Source: Microbacterium aurantiacum (GTDB taxonomy: Bacteria > Actinomycetota > Actinomycetes > Actinomycetales > Microbacteriaceae). Taken from it: a stretch of 64,000 bases of DNA. The translations under genes were made by a program, and so were the position numbers. Below the pieces are notes generated by a model, which was given only the letters and a program-made list of their open reading frames with translations, was not told the DNA's origin and did not search any database. Shown one piece after another: positions 16,852 to 24,897 of this stretch. The stretch is from contig NZ_PGGU01000029.1 of NCBI RefSeq assembly GCF_002872075.1, forward strand, positions 242,788-306,787, given 5' to 3'. Each line of letters starts with the position of its first letter. Position 1 is the stretch's first letter.

Positions 16852-17736
16852 TCAGGTGAGGCCCAGGAGGCGGGCGGCGTTGTCCTTGAGGATGCCGGGC
16901 AGGACGTCCGGCTTCAGATCGGTGAGCTCGACATCCCGCAACCAGCGATCCGGGGTCAGCAGAGGGAAGTCGGAGCCGAAGAGGACGCGCTTCTTCAGCA
17001 GCGAGTTGGCGTTGCGCACGAGCTGCGGCGGGAAGTACTTCGGGCTCCAGCCGGAGAGATCGATCCAGGTGTTGTGCTTGTGCGTCGCGACTGAGATGGC
17101 CTCGTCCTGCCACGGCACCGAGGGGTGGGCCATGATGATCTGCAGGTCGGGGAAATCGGCGGCGACTCCGTCGAGGAGCATCGGGTTCGACAGCGCCAGA
17201 CGCAGTCCTCGTCCGCCGCGCATGCCCGCTCCGATGCCGGTCTGGCCGGTGTGGAACAGGGCGACGAGGCCGGCCTGTTCCAGAGCGGCGTACAGCGGGT
17301 AGTGGGTCTCGTCACTCGGATCGAACCCCTGCACCGTCGGGTGGAACTTGAATCCCCTGACCCCGTTCTCATCGATCAGGCGATGCGCGCGTTCCACCGC
17401 CGCTGCGCCTTGCCGGGGGTCGACGGACCCGAACGGGATCAGGACGTCGTTGTGGCGTGCCGCGCCCTCAGCGATCTCCTCGCTCGAGATCGCAGGATGC
17501 CCGAGCTGCGTCGTCGCATCGACGGTGAACACCACGGCCGCCATCTTCCGCTCGCGATAATAAGCGGCGATGCCGTCGAGGTCAGGGCGGGGCGCGTCTG
17601 CGCTGAAATACTCCGCCGCAGCCGCCGCGAGATCGTCGGGCAGAGAGGCGTGTCCGTGCCCGTCGACCTCGATGTGCACGTGCACGTCGATTGCCGTGAG
17701 GGCATCGACGTCGATGGCGGCTTCGTAGCGGGTCAT
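16852..17736 (-). CDS. Amidohydrolase_2 family hydrolase (CouO-like candidate)
   Basis: The 294-residue TIM-barrel metal hydrolase has an N-terminal His19-x-His21 metal motif (IDVHVH), a later IIMAHPSVPW histidine and the C-terminal LFGSDFPLL aspartate, the pattern of PF04909 decarboxylase/hydrolases. In the Rhodococcus cou pathway a protein of this family is thought to deacetylate the beta-keto thioester hydrolytically in place of a thiolase. The same role is inferred here from its neighbours. ATG 17736 lies 4 bp after the SDR stop; longer frames upstream run antisense through the SDR gene and are not used. Confidence 0.85.
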   Translation of the reverse strand: MTRYEAAIDVDALTAIDVHVHIEVDGHGHASLPDDLAAAAAEYFSADAPRPDLDGIAAYYRERKMAAVVFTVDATTQLGHPAISSEEIAEGAARHNDVLIPFGSVDPRQGAAAVERAHRLIDENGVRGFKFHPTVQGFDPSDETHYPLYAALEQAGLVALFHTGQTGIGAGMRGGRGLRLALSNPMLLDGVAADFPDLQIIMAHPSVPWQDEAISVATHKHNTWIDLSGWSPKYFPPQLVRNANSLLKKRVLFGSDFPLLTPDRWLRDVELTDLKPDVLPGILKDNAARLLGLT

Positions 17737-17740
17737 CTGC

Positions 17741-18670
17741 TCAGGATGCCGTTGGCCGCTGCAGGTCCTCAGGCAGAGGAGGGAAGGTCTCCCCGACCGA
17801 CTGAAGTGCCGAGTTGAACTCGCGCTCGAACGACTCCTGGAGGGCGTCATAAGTCCAGCCGCCGGGCCGGTACGCCGTAACGGCGGCCTCCGGGTGCGAC
17901 CACAACTGCAGGCGGTCTCCGCCGACGCCGAGTGCCTGACCGGTGATGCCCGCGGCAGCATCCGATCCGAGGAAGGCGATGAGGCCTGCGACATCGCCCG
18001 ACGTCCCGAACCCCAGATCGTGGCGGAAGAACTCCGGCATGACCTCACCGGCGGTATCGGCCTCGACGGCCGCTGCGAAGTACGGCACTGTCGCGGTCAT
18101 CGCGGTCGCAGCGACGGGGATGACCGCGTTCGCCGTGATTCCCGCCCGCTTCAGCTCCAGCGCCCAGGTGCGGACCATGCCGACGATTCCCGCCTTAGCG
18201 GCGGCGTAGTTCGTCTGACCGAAGTTGCCGCGCTGGCCGGTGGGGGAGCCGATACAGATGATCCTTCCGCCCTCGCCGGCCTCGCGCATGTGCACAGCGG
18301 CCGCGCGCACCGTGGTGAATGTGCCGCGCAGATGCACGTTGATCACCGTGTCGAAGTCATCGTCGCTCATCTTCCACAGCACCGTGTCGCGCAGGACGCC
18401 GGCGTTGGTGACGAGGATGTCGAGCCGACCGAAGGCCTCGATCGCCGTGCGGACGAGCTGTTCGGCGGTCGCCGTGGGACCGACCGGGGCGACGACGGAG
18501 ACCGCTCGGCCGCCGGCATCGGTGATGGTCGCGACAGCGGACGCCGCCGTCTCGGCATCGACGTCGTTCACGACGACGGAAGCGCCCTGGCGTGCGAGTT
18601 CCTGCGCGTAGGCGAGACCCAGACCCCGTCCGGACCCGGTGACGATGGCTACTTTGCCTTCGAGTGACAT
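17741..18670 (-). CDS. SDR family dehydrogenase, 3-hydroxyacyl-CoA (HSD17B4-like) type
   Basis: This 309-residue SDR has TGSGRGLG at 11-18, Asn111, Ser142, Tyr155 and Lys159. Its C-terminal extension beyond the usual 250 residues, with WSHPEAAVTAYRPGGWTYD, resembles the dehydrogenase part of peroxisomal multifunctional enzyme type 2. That fits a 3-hydroxyacyl-CoA dehydrogenase acting after the MaoC hydratase. ATG 18670 follows AAGGAGT; an upstream ATG at 18688 overlaps that site and is rejected. It is first in the leftward unit and divergent from a MarR gene. Confidence 0.88.
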   Translation of the reverse strand: MSLEGKVAIVTGSGRGLGLAYAQELARQGASVVVNDVDAETAASAVATITDAGGRAVSVVAPVGPTATAEQLVRTAIEAFGRLDILVTNAGVLRDTVLWKMSDDDFDTVINVHLRGTFTTVRAAAVHMREAGEGGRIICIGSPTGQRGNFGQTNYAAAKAGIVGMVRTWALELKRAGITANAVIPVAATAMTATVPYFAAAVEADTAGEVMPEFFRHDLGFGTSGDVAGLIAFLGSDAAAGITGQALGVGGDRLQLWSHPEAAVTAYRPGGWTYDALQESFEREFNSALQSVGETFPPLPEDLQRPTAS

Positions 18671-18706
18671 GGTGACTCCTTCGTTCATGGACGATCAGAT
18701 CACAAA

Positions 18707-18727
18707 ATCGTTGAAAGTGTCAATGAT
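18707..18727. promoter_or_regulatory. MarR operator between SDR and MarR genes
   Basis: ATCGTTGA (18707-18714) and TCAATGAT (18720-18727) form an 8-bp inverted repeat with one mismatch and a 5-nt spacer. It lies between the two divergent starts, 37 bp from the SDR ATG and 33 bp from the MarR ATG. Size and AT content fit a MarR dimer site. Confidence 0.7.
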
Positions 18728-18759
18728 TGAATCCCAGCACGGTTTGCTATCCTCAGGCC

Positions 18760-19287
18760 ATGGCAGACGAGACCGGATCGAATGAGCGGCTGATCGCATC
18801 CGCGCTCGGCGACGACCTCAGCTTCCTGCTGGCGCGTGCCAACGCTCTCTCGCTCGCGGCGGGCAACGCGGCTCTCTCGCCGCACGGCCTGCGTGTCCGG
18901 TCGTATTCCGTGCTCGCGCTCGCCGCGGCCGATGGCGCCCGACCGACACAACGCGAACTCGCCGAGTTCCTCCGGCTCGATCCCAGTCAGGTCGTCGCAC
19001 TCGTCGACGACCTCGAGCGCACCGGGCTGGTCGCGAGACGCCCCGACCAGTCGGACCGCCGCGCCAAAGTCGTGGTGGTGACCGATGCGGGCCGGGACGT
19101 GTTCGCTGCCGCGCAGGACGCCGTGCGCGCATCGGAGCATGCGGTCCACGCCTTCCTCGATGACAGCGAGCACGCCCGGCTCGCCGAACTGCTCCGGCGT
19201 GTGGCTTTCCCAGTAGCCTCTGACCATGTCCTCTCCGACGACGCCCACCGGTCTCTGGGAACCGCTCACCCCTCCCGGCATCGCTGA
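18760..19287 (+). CDS. MarR family regulator (CouR-like candidate)
   Basis: The 175-residue protein has a MarR winged helix: RPTQRELAEFLRLDPSQVVALVDDLERTGLVARRPDQSDRRAKVVVVTDAG is arranged as helix-turn-helix plus the DxRxK wing. ATG 18760 is taken; a TTG at 18727 falls inside the operator. In Rhodococcus the cou genes are repressed by a MarR protein, CouR, that responds to p-hydroxycinnamoyl-CoA. The divergent layout here, with a palindrome between, supports an equivalent repressor. Its 3' end overlaps the next gene by 62 bp. Confidence 0.87.
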   Translation: MADETGSNERLIASALGDDLSFLLARANALSLAAGNAALSPHGLRVRSYSVLALAAADGARPTQRELAEFLRLDPSQVVALVDDLERTGLVARRPDQSDRRAKVVVVTDAGRDVFAAAQDAVRASEHAVHAFLDDSEHARLAELLRRVAFPVASDHVLSDDAHRSLGTAHPSRHR

Positions 19288-19873
19288 GCTGCTCGACGGG
19301 ACGCCTGCGCGATGGTGGCTCTCCGGCGGTGCGGCGCTCGATCACTGGATCGGCAGCAGCATCCGTTCCCGAACCAACGTGGACGTGAGCGTCCTTCGGT
19401 CCGGGCTGGCTCCGCTGATCGTGAGTCTCCCCGGCGGGATCAGCGCATGGACATCGACGGACCGCGGCATGGTGCGCCTCAGCGAGATCCCGCAGGATGC
19501 CGAAGTTCACCCCGTGTACGTCCGTGACGACGTCCGAGAAGCGTGGGTGGTGCAGCTGAACGTCGAGGACGGCACGGAGACGGCCTGGGTGTACAAGCGA
19601 GATCCCCGGTTGCAGGTGCCGTGGACGCGAGCGGTGCACGATATCGACGGCGTCCCCACGGGTGCTCCCGAGATCCAGTTGGTCTGGAAGGCGCTGCGCC
19701 CGCGCCCCGAGGACGATGTGGACAAGGATGCCGTGCTGCCGCACCTGTCGGGCGAGGCCAGGGAGTGGTGGGAGCGGGCGATCCTCTCGATCCATCCGCA
19801 CTCCTCCTGGTCGATCCAGGTGCGCAGCCCCCTCGCCCCCGGCAAGGCGAGCTGGAACAAGAAGAGCCCTTAG
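19226..19873 (+). CDS. Nucleotidyltransferase-fold protein with altered DxD motif
   Basis: The 215-residue protein resembles the ANT(2'')/lincosamide nucleotidyltransferase group: WWLSGGAALDHWIGSSIRSR aligns with the usual GGWALDLHLGR segment, with Gly34-Gly35. The catalytic motif, normally DxD before AVLR, reads Asn51-Val-Asp53 here, so one metal-binding acid appears to be replaced. It may be inactive or act on something else. It overlaps the MarR gene by 62 bp and its stop overlaps the stop of the convergent LysR gene by 4 bp. No drug-resistance role should be assumed. Confidence 0.72.
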   Translation: MSSPTTPTGLWEPLTPPGIAELLDGTPARWWLSGGAALDHWIGSSIRSRTNVDVSVLRSGLAPLIVSLPGGISAWTSTDRGMVRLSEIPQDAEVHPVYVRDDVREAWVVQLNVEDGTETAWVYKRDPRLQVPWTRAVHDIDGVPTGAPEIQLVWKALRPRPEDDVDKDAVLPHLSGEAREWWERAILSIHPHSSWSIQVRSPLAPGKASWNKKSP

Positions 19874-20784
19874 AGTTCGCCGGACGAGGGTTCAACGGGC
19901 ACGACGGCGCCGAGCACCAGAGAGCGGAACCAGCGCTGTGCAGGAGACAGGCTGGCCTCCCGCCGCGTGTACAGCGACACCGGAGTGCTCTGCCCCGACC
20001 AGGGCAGCTCGGCGATCACCAGGTCGGGGAACCATCCGCAGAACACTTCGGCGACGTGTCGGGGCAGGAGCACCACCAAGTCCGTCGCCTGCAACACGGC
20101 GGGCACCGTCGCGTACTCCTCCACGGTGAGCGCCACCTGCGGCAACAGCCCGTGCTCGGTGAGTGCGTGCAGAGGGAAGACATGACCGCCGCGCGCCGAC
20201 ACGCGAATGAAGTGCCGTTCCGCGAACATGGTCGCCGAGGTCGCCGGCAGCGGGTGGGCTCCGGACGAGAGCGCCACGTACTCCACCGCCCTCACCCGCG
20301 CGCGCCATAGCCGCGGAGATCCGATGAGGGAGACGGTCATCGCCAGGTCGATCGACCCGCGGATGAGCCCGTCCTCCACCTGATCGGCGTCGAGCCTCTC
20401 GACCTGCAGGTGCGGTCGCGAGGAGGCGCGCGACAGCGCCGCCATGATCGGCGGGAGGAATGTCTGCTCTCCGATGGAGGTGAGGCCCAGGGCGAGTTCT
20501 CCCTCGAACCCGGACGGCTCGAAGACCCCAGGGTCGCTGACGGTCGCGTCGATCTGCGCGAGGGCTTCGTGGAGCGGGCCGAACAACTGCGTCGCCTTCG
20601 GCGTCGGAACCATGTCGTTCCCCTCGCGGCGGAAGAGGTCGTCACCGAAGTTCTGGCGGAGCCTCCGCAGCGTGTAACTCACGGTGGGCTGGGTGACGTG
20701 CAGGCGTTCTGCAGCGGCCGTCACGCTCCGCAGCTCGTAGAGCGTGACGAACGTGCGGATCTGGTTCAGGTCTGCGAAGGACAC
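19870..20784 (-). CDS. LysR family regulator of the protocatechuate operon
   Basis: This 304-residue LysR protein has its winged helix at residues 1-65 (DLNQIRTFVTLYELRSVTAAAERLHVTQPTVSYTLRRLRQNFGDDLF). The TQPTVSYTLRRL helix is typical of the NodD/PcaQ/NahR-like branch. It is divergent from ligJ, with a 114-bp AT-richer spacer containing alternating CTATAT and TATCTATT words. LigR and PmdR, the known regulators of protocatechuate 4,5-cleavage operons, are LysR proteins, so it is the likely activator here. Confidence 0.85.
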   Translation of the reverse strand: MSFADLNQIRTFVTLYELRSVTAAAERLHVTQPTVSYTLRRLRQNFGDDLFRREGNDMVPTPKATQLFGPLHEALAQIDATVSDPGVFEPSGFEGELALGLTSIGEQTFLPPIMAALSRASSRPHLQVERLDADQVEDGLIRGSIDLAMTVSLIGSPRLWRARVRAVEYVALSSGAHPLPATSATMFAERHFIRVSARGGHVFPLHALTEHGLLPQVALTVEEYATVPAVLQATDLVVLLPRHVAEVFCGWFPDLVIAELPWSGQSTPVSLYTRREASLSPAQRWFRSLVLGAVVPVEPSSGEL

Positions 20785-20898
20785 CCATCGATCCCCTCTA
20801 TATCTAAGGCCAGGCGTATCTATTCGACTATATACAGCATCGATCGTAAAGTCAGAGCGGCATCACCCGCCGCGATTCAGTGACAAGGACGACACGCG

Positions 20899-21930
20899 TT
20901 GATCATCGACATCCACGGCCACTACACGACTGCACCGGCCCAGCTCGGTGCCTGGCGGGACTTGCAGATCGCCTTCACGAAGGGCGAGGGAGCCGCCCCC
21001 GACCCGGCTGCCCTGCGGATCGGCGACGACGAGATCCGCGAGACCATCTCTGCGAATCAGCTCAAACTCATGGATGAGCGCGCCAGTGACCTGACTGTGT
21101 TCAGCCCCCGCGCCTCCTTCATGGCCCACCACATCGGGGATCTGGATGTCAGTGCGACCTGGGCGCGGATCTGCAACGACCTGTGTGCGCGCGTCGCCGG
21201 GCTCTTCCCCGACCGTTTCATGATGGGTGCGATGCTGCCGCAGTCGCCGGGGGAGCATCCATCGACGGCGGTCGCGGAGCTGACCCGCGCCGTCGAAGAG
21301 CTCGGCGCCGTCGCCGTCAACCTCAACCCGGATCCGTCAGGCGGACGATGGACGGCCCCGGCGCTGACCGACCGCTCGTGGTATCCGGTGTACGAGAAGC
21401 TCGTCGAGTACGAGATCCCCGCCATGGTGCACGTCAGCACGACCTGCCGGCCCGATGTCTTCCACACCACGGGCGATCACTACCTGGGTGCCGACACGAC
21501 CGCGTTCATGCAGTTGCTGAAGGGCGACCTGTTCGCGGACTTCCCCGACCTGAAACTCGTCATCCCGCACGGCGGCGGCGCCGTGCCCTATCACTGGGGC
21601 CGATTCCGCGGTCTCGCGATGGCGCTCGGAAAACCTGAACTCGAGGATCACCTGCTCGGCAACGTGTTCTTCGACACCTGCGTCTATCACCAGGCGGGCA
21701 TCGACCTGCTGACCGACGTCATCCCGACCGACAACATCCTGTTCGCGAGCGAGATGATCGGCGCCGTCCGCGACATCGATCCGCGCACCGGCCACCACTT
21801 CGACGACACCAAGAGGTACGTCGACGCCACTTCGAACCTGGACGACGCCCAGCGCCGGCAGATCTTCGAGGGCAATGCCCGACGCGCCTATCCGCGTCTC
21901 GATCGCGCCCTGACCGCCCGTGGACTCTGA
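20899..21930 (+). CDS. ligJ: 4-oxalomesaconate hydratase (LigJ/PcmD-type)
   Basis: The 343-residue amidohydrolase-superfamily protein starts at TTG 20899 (AAGGA 9 nt upstream) and opens with the metal motif IDIHGHY (His6, His8). It keeps the family-wide segments ISANQLKLMDERASDLTVFSPRAS, VIPHGGGAVPYHWGRFRG and EMIGAVRDIDPRTGHHFDDTKRY, closely matching LigJ of Sphingobium as I recall it. It adds water to the open-chain intermediate of the protocatechuate 4,5-cleavage pathway to give 4-carboxy-4-hydroxy-2-oxoadipate. It is first in a six-gene operon whose order matches the pcmDECABF operon of Arthrobacter keyseri. Confidence 0.93.
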   Translation: MIIDIHGHYTTAPAQLGAWRDLQIAFTKGEGAAPDPAALRIGDDEIRETISANQLKLMDERASDLTVFSPRASFMAHHIGDLDVSATWARICNDLCARVAGLFPDRFMMGAMLPQSPGEHPSTAVAELTRAVEELGAVAVNLNPDPSGGRWTAPALTDRSWYPVYEKLVEYEIPAMVHVSTTCRPDVFHTTGDHYLGADTTAFMQLLKGDLFADFPDLKLVIPHGGGAVPYHWGRFRGLAMALGKPELEDHLLGNVFFDTCVYHQAGIDLLTDVIPTDNILFASEMIGAVRDIDPRTGHHFDDTKRYVDATSNLDDAQRRQIFEGNARRAYPRLDRALTARGL

Positions 21931-21939
21931 GAGAAGGAC

Positions 21940-22635
21940 ATGATGCGCCTGAACGACCTCGGCATCGTCCGCACCCGTATCGAGCGCCCGGATCCGGGCG
22001 ACGTCGCCCGACTCTCGCAGTTCGGAGTGGCGACCATCCACGAGGCGATGGGACGGGTCGGCCTGATGCGGCCCTACATCCGGCCGGCCTACAGCGGGGC
22101 GAAGCTGTGCGGCCCCGCGGTCACCGTGCTGCTGCAGCCCGGCGACAACTGGATGTTCCACGTCGCCGCCGAGCAGGTGCAGCCCGGCGATGTGATCGTG
22201 GCCGGCTGCACCACGGAGAGCGAGGATGGCTTCTTCGGCGAGCTCCTCGCCACGTCCCTGACGGCACGCGGATGCGGGGGCCTCGTGATCGACGGTGGCG
22301 TCCGGGACGTCGCCGACCTGGAGAAGATGGACTTCCCGGTCTTCTCCCGCGCGATCAACTCCAAGGGCACGGTCAAGGCGACCCTCGGTTCCGTGAACAT
22401 CCCGGTCGTCGCCGCGAATGCGCTCGTCACCCCCGGCGATGTCGTCGTCGCCGACGTCGACGGGGTCGTCGTCGTCCCGCGTCGGCTCGTCGCTGCCGTG
22501 GCGGATGCCTGCCGGACCCGCGAAGACAACGAGGAGTCCAAGCGGGAGAAGTTCCGGGCGGGCGTACTGGGACTCGACCTCTACGGCATGCGTGAACCGC
22601 TCGCCGCCGCCGGACTCGAGTACCTGGAGGACTGA
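21940..22635 (+). CDS. ligK: 4-carboxy-4-hydroxy-2-oxoadipate aldolase (LigK/PcmE-type)
   Basis: This 231-residue protein has the RraA-like fold of class II pyruvate aldolases, with ATIHEAMGRVGLM near the N-terminus and GGLVIDGGVRD. In that segment Arg122-Asp123 match the catalytic Arg-Asp pair of HMG/CHA aldolases. It cleaves 4-carboxy-4-hydroxy-2-oxoadipate to pyruvate and oxaloacetate, the last step of the pathway. A GAGAAGGAC site precedes ATG 21940; a second ATG at 21943 is equally usable. Confidence 0.94.
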   Translation: MMRLNDLGIVRTRIERPDPGDVARLSQFGVATIHEAMGRVGLMRPYIRPAYSGAKLCGPAVTVLLQPGDNWMFHVAAEQVQPGDVIVAGCTTESEDGFFGELLATSLTARGCGGLVIDGGVRDVADLEKMDFPVFSRAINSKGTVKATLGSVNIPVVAANALVTPGDVVVADVDGVVVVPRRLVAAVADACRTREDNEESKREKFRAGVLGLDLYGMREPLAAAGLEYLED

Positions 22636-22636
22636 C

Positions 22637-23572
22637 ATGGCACACGGTGAGACAACCGGCCGCTTCGAGAAGTCGCCGGGCTGGCTGGACTGGTTCGACG
22701 GACCGAGCACGCCGACGTTCCGGCTGCCAGACGGGGCCGTCGATGCGCACTGCCACGTGTTCGGTCCGGGCGGGCAGTTCCCCTATTCACCGCAGCGCAA
22801 GTACACGCCGTGCGATGCATCGGCGGAGCAGTTGTTCGCGCTACGGGACCACCTCGGCTTCGATCGCAACATCATCGTGCAGGCGACCTGCCACGGCGCC
22901 GACAACAGCGCCCTCGTCGATGCCCTGCAGCGCAGCGAGGGGCGGGCGCGGGGTGTGGCGACGGTGCGTCGGGACGCGACCGAAGAGCAGCTCGCCGAGC
23001 TGCATGATGCCGGTGTGCGCGGAGTGCGCTTCAACTTCGTCAGGCGTCTCGTCGACCGCGTGCCCACCGATGCGCTGGACGAGATCGTGGCGAAGATCGC
23101 CCCGTTCGGATGGCATGTGGTGGTCTACTTCGAAGCCGATGACCTCCCCGAGCTCTACGACTTCTTCTCCGGCATCCCGGTCGATCTGGTGGTCGATCAC
23201 ATGGGCCGACCCGACGTCACGAAGGATCCCGACGGACCCGAGTTCGCGCTCTTCCTCCGCTTCCTGCGCGAGAATCCGAACGTGTGGACAAAGGTCACCT
23301 GCCCGGAGCGATTGAGCGTCACCGGCCCGAGCGCACTCGACGGTGAACAGCACGCCTACGCGGATGTCGTGCCGTTCGCACGTCGCGTGGTCGAGGAGTT
23401 CCCCGACCGCGTGCTGTGGGGGACCGACTGGCCGCATCCGAACCTCAAGGACCACATGCCCGATGACGGCCTGCTGGTCGACTACATTCCGCAGATCGCG
23501 GTCACCCCTGACCTGCAGCAGAAGCTGCTCGTGGACAATCCCCGCCGTCTCTACTGGCCAGAAGGAGTATGA
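22637..23572 (+). CDS. ligI: 2-pyrone-4,6-dicarboxylate lactonase
   Basis: This 311-residue amidohydrolase-superfamily enzyme has VDAHCHVFGPGG (His38, His40), VRFNFVRRLVD, VDHMGRPDVTKD and the C-terminal LWGTDWPHPNLKDHMPDDG, all hallmarks of LigI. It opens 2-pyrone-4,6-dicarboxylate to 4-oxalomesaconate without a divalent metal in characterised members. ATG 22637 lies directly after the ligK stop; longer frames upstream overlap ligK and are rejected. Confidence 0.95.
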   Translation: MAHGETTGRFEKSPGWLDWFDGPSTPTFRLPDGAVDAHCHVFGPGGQFPYSPQRKYTPCDASAEQLFALRDHLGFDRNIIVQATCHGADNSALVDALQRSEGRARGVATVRRDATEEQLAELHDAGVRGVRFNFVRRLVDRVPTDALDEIVAKIAPFGWHVVVYFEADDLPELYDFFSGIPVDLVVDHMGRPDVTKDPDGPEFALFLRFLRENPNVWTKVTCPERLSVTGPSALDGEQHAYADVVPFARRVVEEFPDRVLWGTDWPHPNLKDHMPDDGLLVDYIPQIAVTPDLQQKLLVDNPRRLYWPEGV

Positions 23573-23573
23573 C

Positions 23574-24875
23574 ATGGCACTCGATAAGCCGTACAAGAGC
23601 GTTCCCGGCACGACCATCTTCGACGCCGACCAGGCCCGCAAGGGCTATCACCTCAACCAGTTCTCGATGTCCCTGATGAAGCCGGAGAATCGTGAGCGCT
23701 ATCTCGCCGATCGCGAGGCGTACCTCGACGAGTGGCCGCTCACTCCCGTGCAGCGTCAGGCCGTCCTCGATTTCGATCTGAACACGTGCATCGCCGAGGG
23801 CGGCAACATCTACTTCCTCAGCAAGATCGGTGCGACGCACGGTCTCAGCTTCCAGCAGATGGCAGGCTCCATGACGGGGATGTCGGAGGCCGCCTACCGC
23901 GACATGATGGTCGGGGGCGGACGCCGCCCCGAGGGCAATCGCCTCAAGGACCTCGACGGGTGGACACCACCTGTTCCGGCGCAGAAGTCCGAGACGATCC
24001 GGCCGGATGCTCCGGCGAAGTACACCTCCGCCCTCTTCACCTCGCACGTGCCGGCGATCGGCGCCGCGATGGACTTGGGAAAGACGGAGGAGCCGTACTG
24101 GAGGAAGGTCTTCTCCGGTTATGACTGGACGCGGGCATGGGCGAAGGACAACAGGCCGGATGTCGTGATCCTCGTGTACAACGACCACGCCACCGCCTTC
24201 GACTCGTCGATCATTCCGACGTTCGTGCTCGGCACGGGTGCGCACTACCCAGTGGCCGACGAGGGCTACGGCCCGCGGCCGGTCCCCGACGTCAAGGGGT
24301 ACCCCGAGTTCGCGGCCCACATTGCGCAGTCCGTGATCCAGGACGACTTCGACCTCACCCTCGTCAACGAGATGGTCGTCGACCACGGCCTCACCGTGCC
24401 GCTGTCGCTCGTCTACGGCGATGTCGAGGAGTGGCCGGTGCGGGTCATCCCGCTCGCGGTGAACGTGGTGCAGTACCCGGTGCCGTCCGGTCGTCGCTGC
24501 TACGAGCTCGGTCGCGCGCTGCGGCGCGCGCTCGACAAGTGGGACGGCGAGCCGCTCAACGTGCAGATCTGGGGCACCGGCGGCATGAGCCACCAGTTGC
24601 AGGGGCCGCGCGCCGGCCTCATCAACGAGGAGTGGGACAACGCCTTCCTCGACCATCTCATCGCCGATCCGCTGGGGCTGACCGAGTGGGATCACATGGA
24701 GTACGTCGACGAAGCCGGATCCGAGGGGATCGAGCTCGTCGACTGGCTCATCGCCCGCGGTGCGATGGATGACCAGTTCGGCGGCGGGAGCCCGGAGGTG
24801 AATCACCGGTTCTATCACGTGCCGGCGTCGAACACCGCAGTCGGACATCTGGTCCTGACCAACCCGTCCGCCTGA
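23574..24875 (+). CDS. pcmA: Protocatechuate 4,5-dioxygenase, fused alpha and beta subunits
   Basis: A single 433-residue chain contains the LigA-like alpha domain (about residues 1-125) joined to the LigB-like extradiol dioxygenase domain (about 150-430). In the beta part His158 (FTSHVPAIG), His205 (YNDHATAFD) and Glu353 (NEEWD) match the iron ligands, and His271 (VVDHGLTVPL) the catalytic base. In proteobacteria the two subunits are separate genes; Arthrobacter keyseri PcmA is recalled as fused in this way. The product is 4-carboxy-2-hydroxymuconate semialdehyde. ATG 23574 follows AGAAGGAGT. Confidence 0.94.
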   Translation: MALDKPYKSVPGTTIFDADQARKGYHLNQFSMSLMKPENRERYLADREAYLDEWPLTPVQRQAVLDFDLNTCIAEGGNIYFLSKIGATHGLSFQQMAGSMTGMSEAAYRDMMVGGGRRPEGNRLKDLDGWTPPVPAQKSETIRPDAPAKYTSALFTSHVPAIGAAMDLGKTEEPYWRKVFSGYDWTRAWAKDNRPDVVILVYNDHATAFDSSIIPTFVLGTGAHYPVADEGYGPRPVPDVKGYPEFAAHIAQSVIQDDFDLTLVNEMVVDHGLTVPLSLVYGDVEEWPVRVIPLAVNVVQYPVPSGRRCYELGRALRRALDKWDGEPLNVQIWGTGGMSHQLQGPRAGLINEEWDNAFLDHLIADPLGLTEWDHMEYVDEAGSEGIELVDWLIARGAMDDQFGGGSPEVNHRFYHVPASNTAVGHLVLTNPSA

Positions 24876-24897
24876 TGCGGTCACCGAGGAGAGAACG

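Noticed and set aside
17737..18048. N-terminal extension of the amidohydrolase to 18048
   Set aside because: The extra 104 codons overlap the SDR gene on the same strand in another frame and are Ser/Arg-rich. The His-x-His motif sits properly near ATG 17736.
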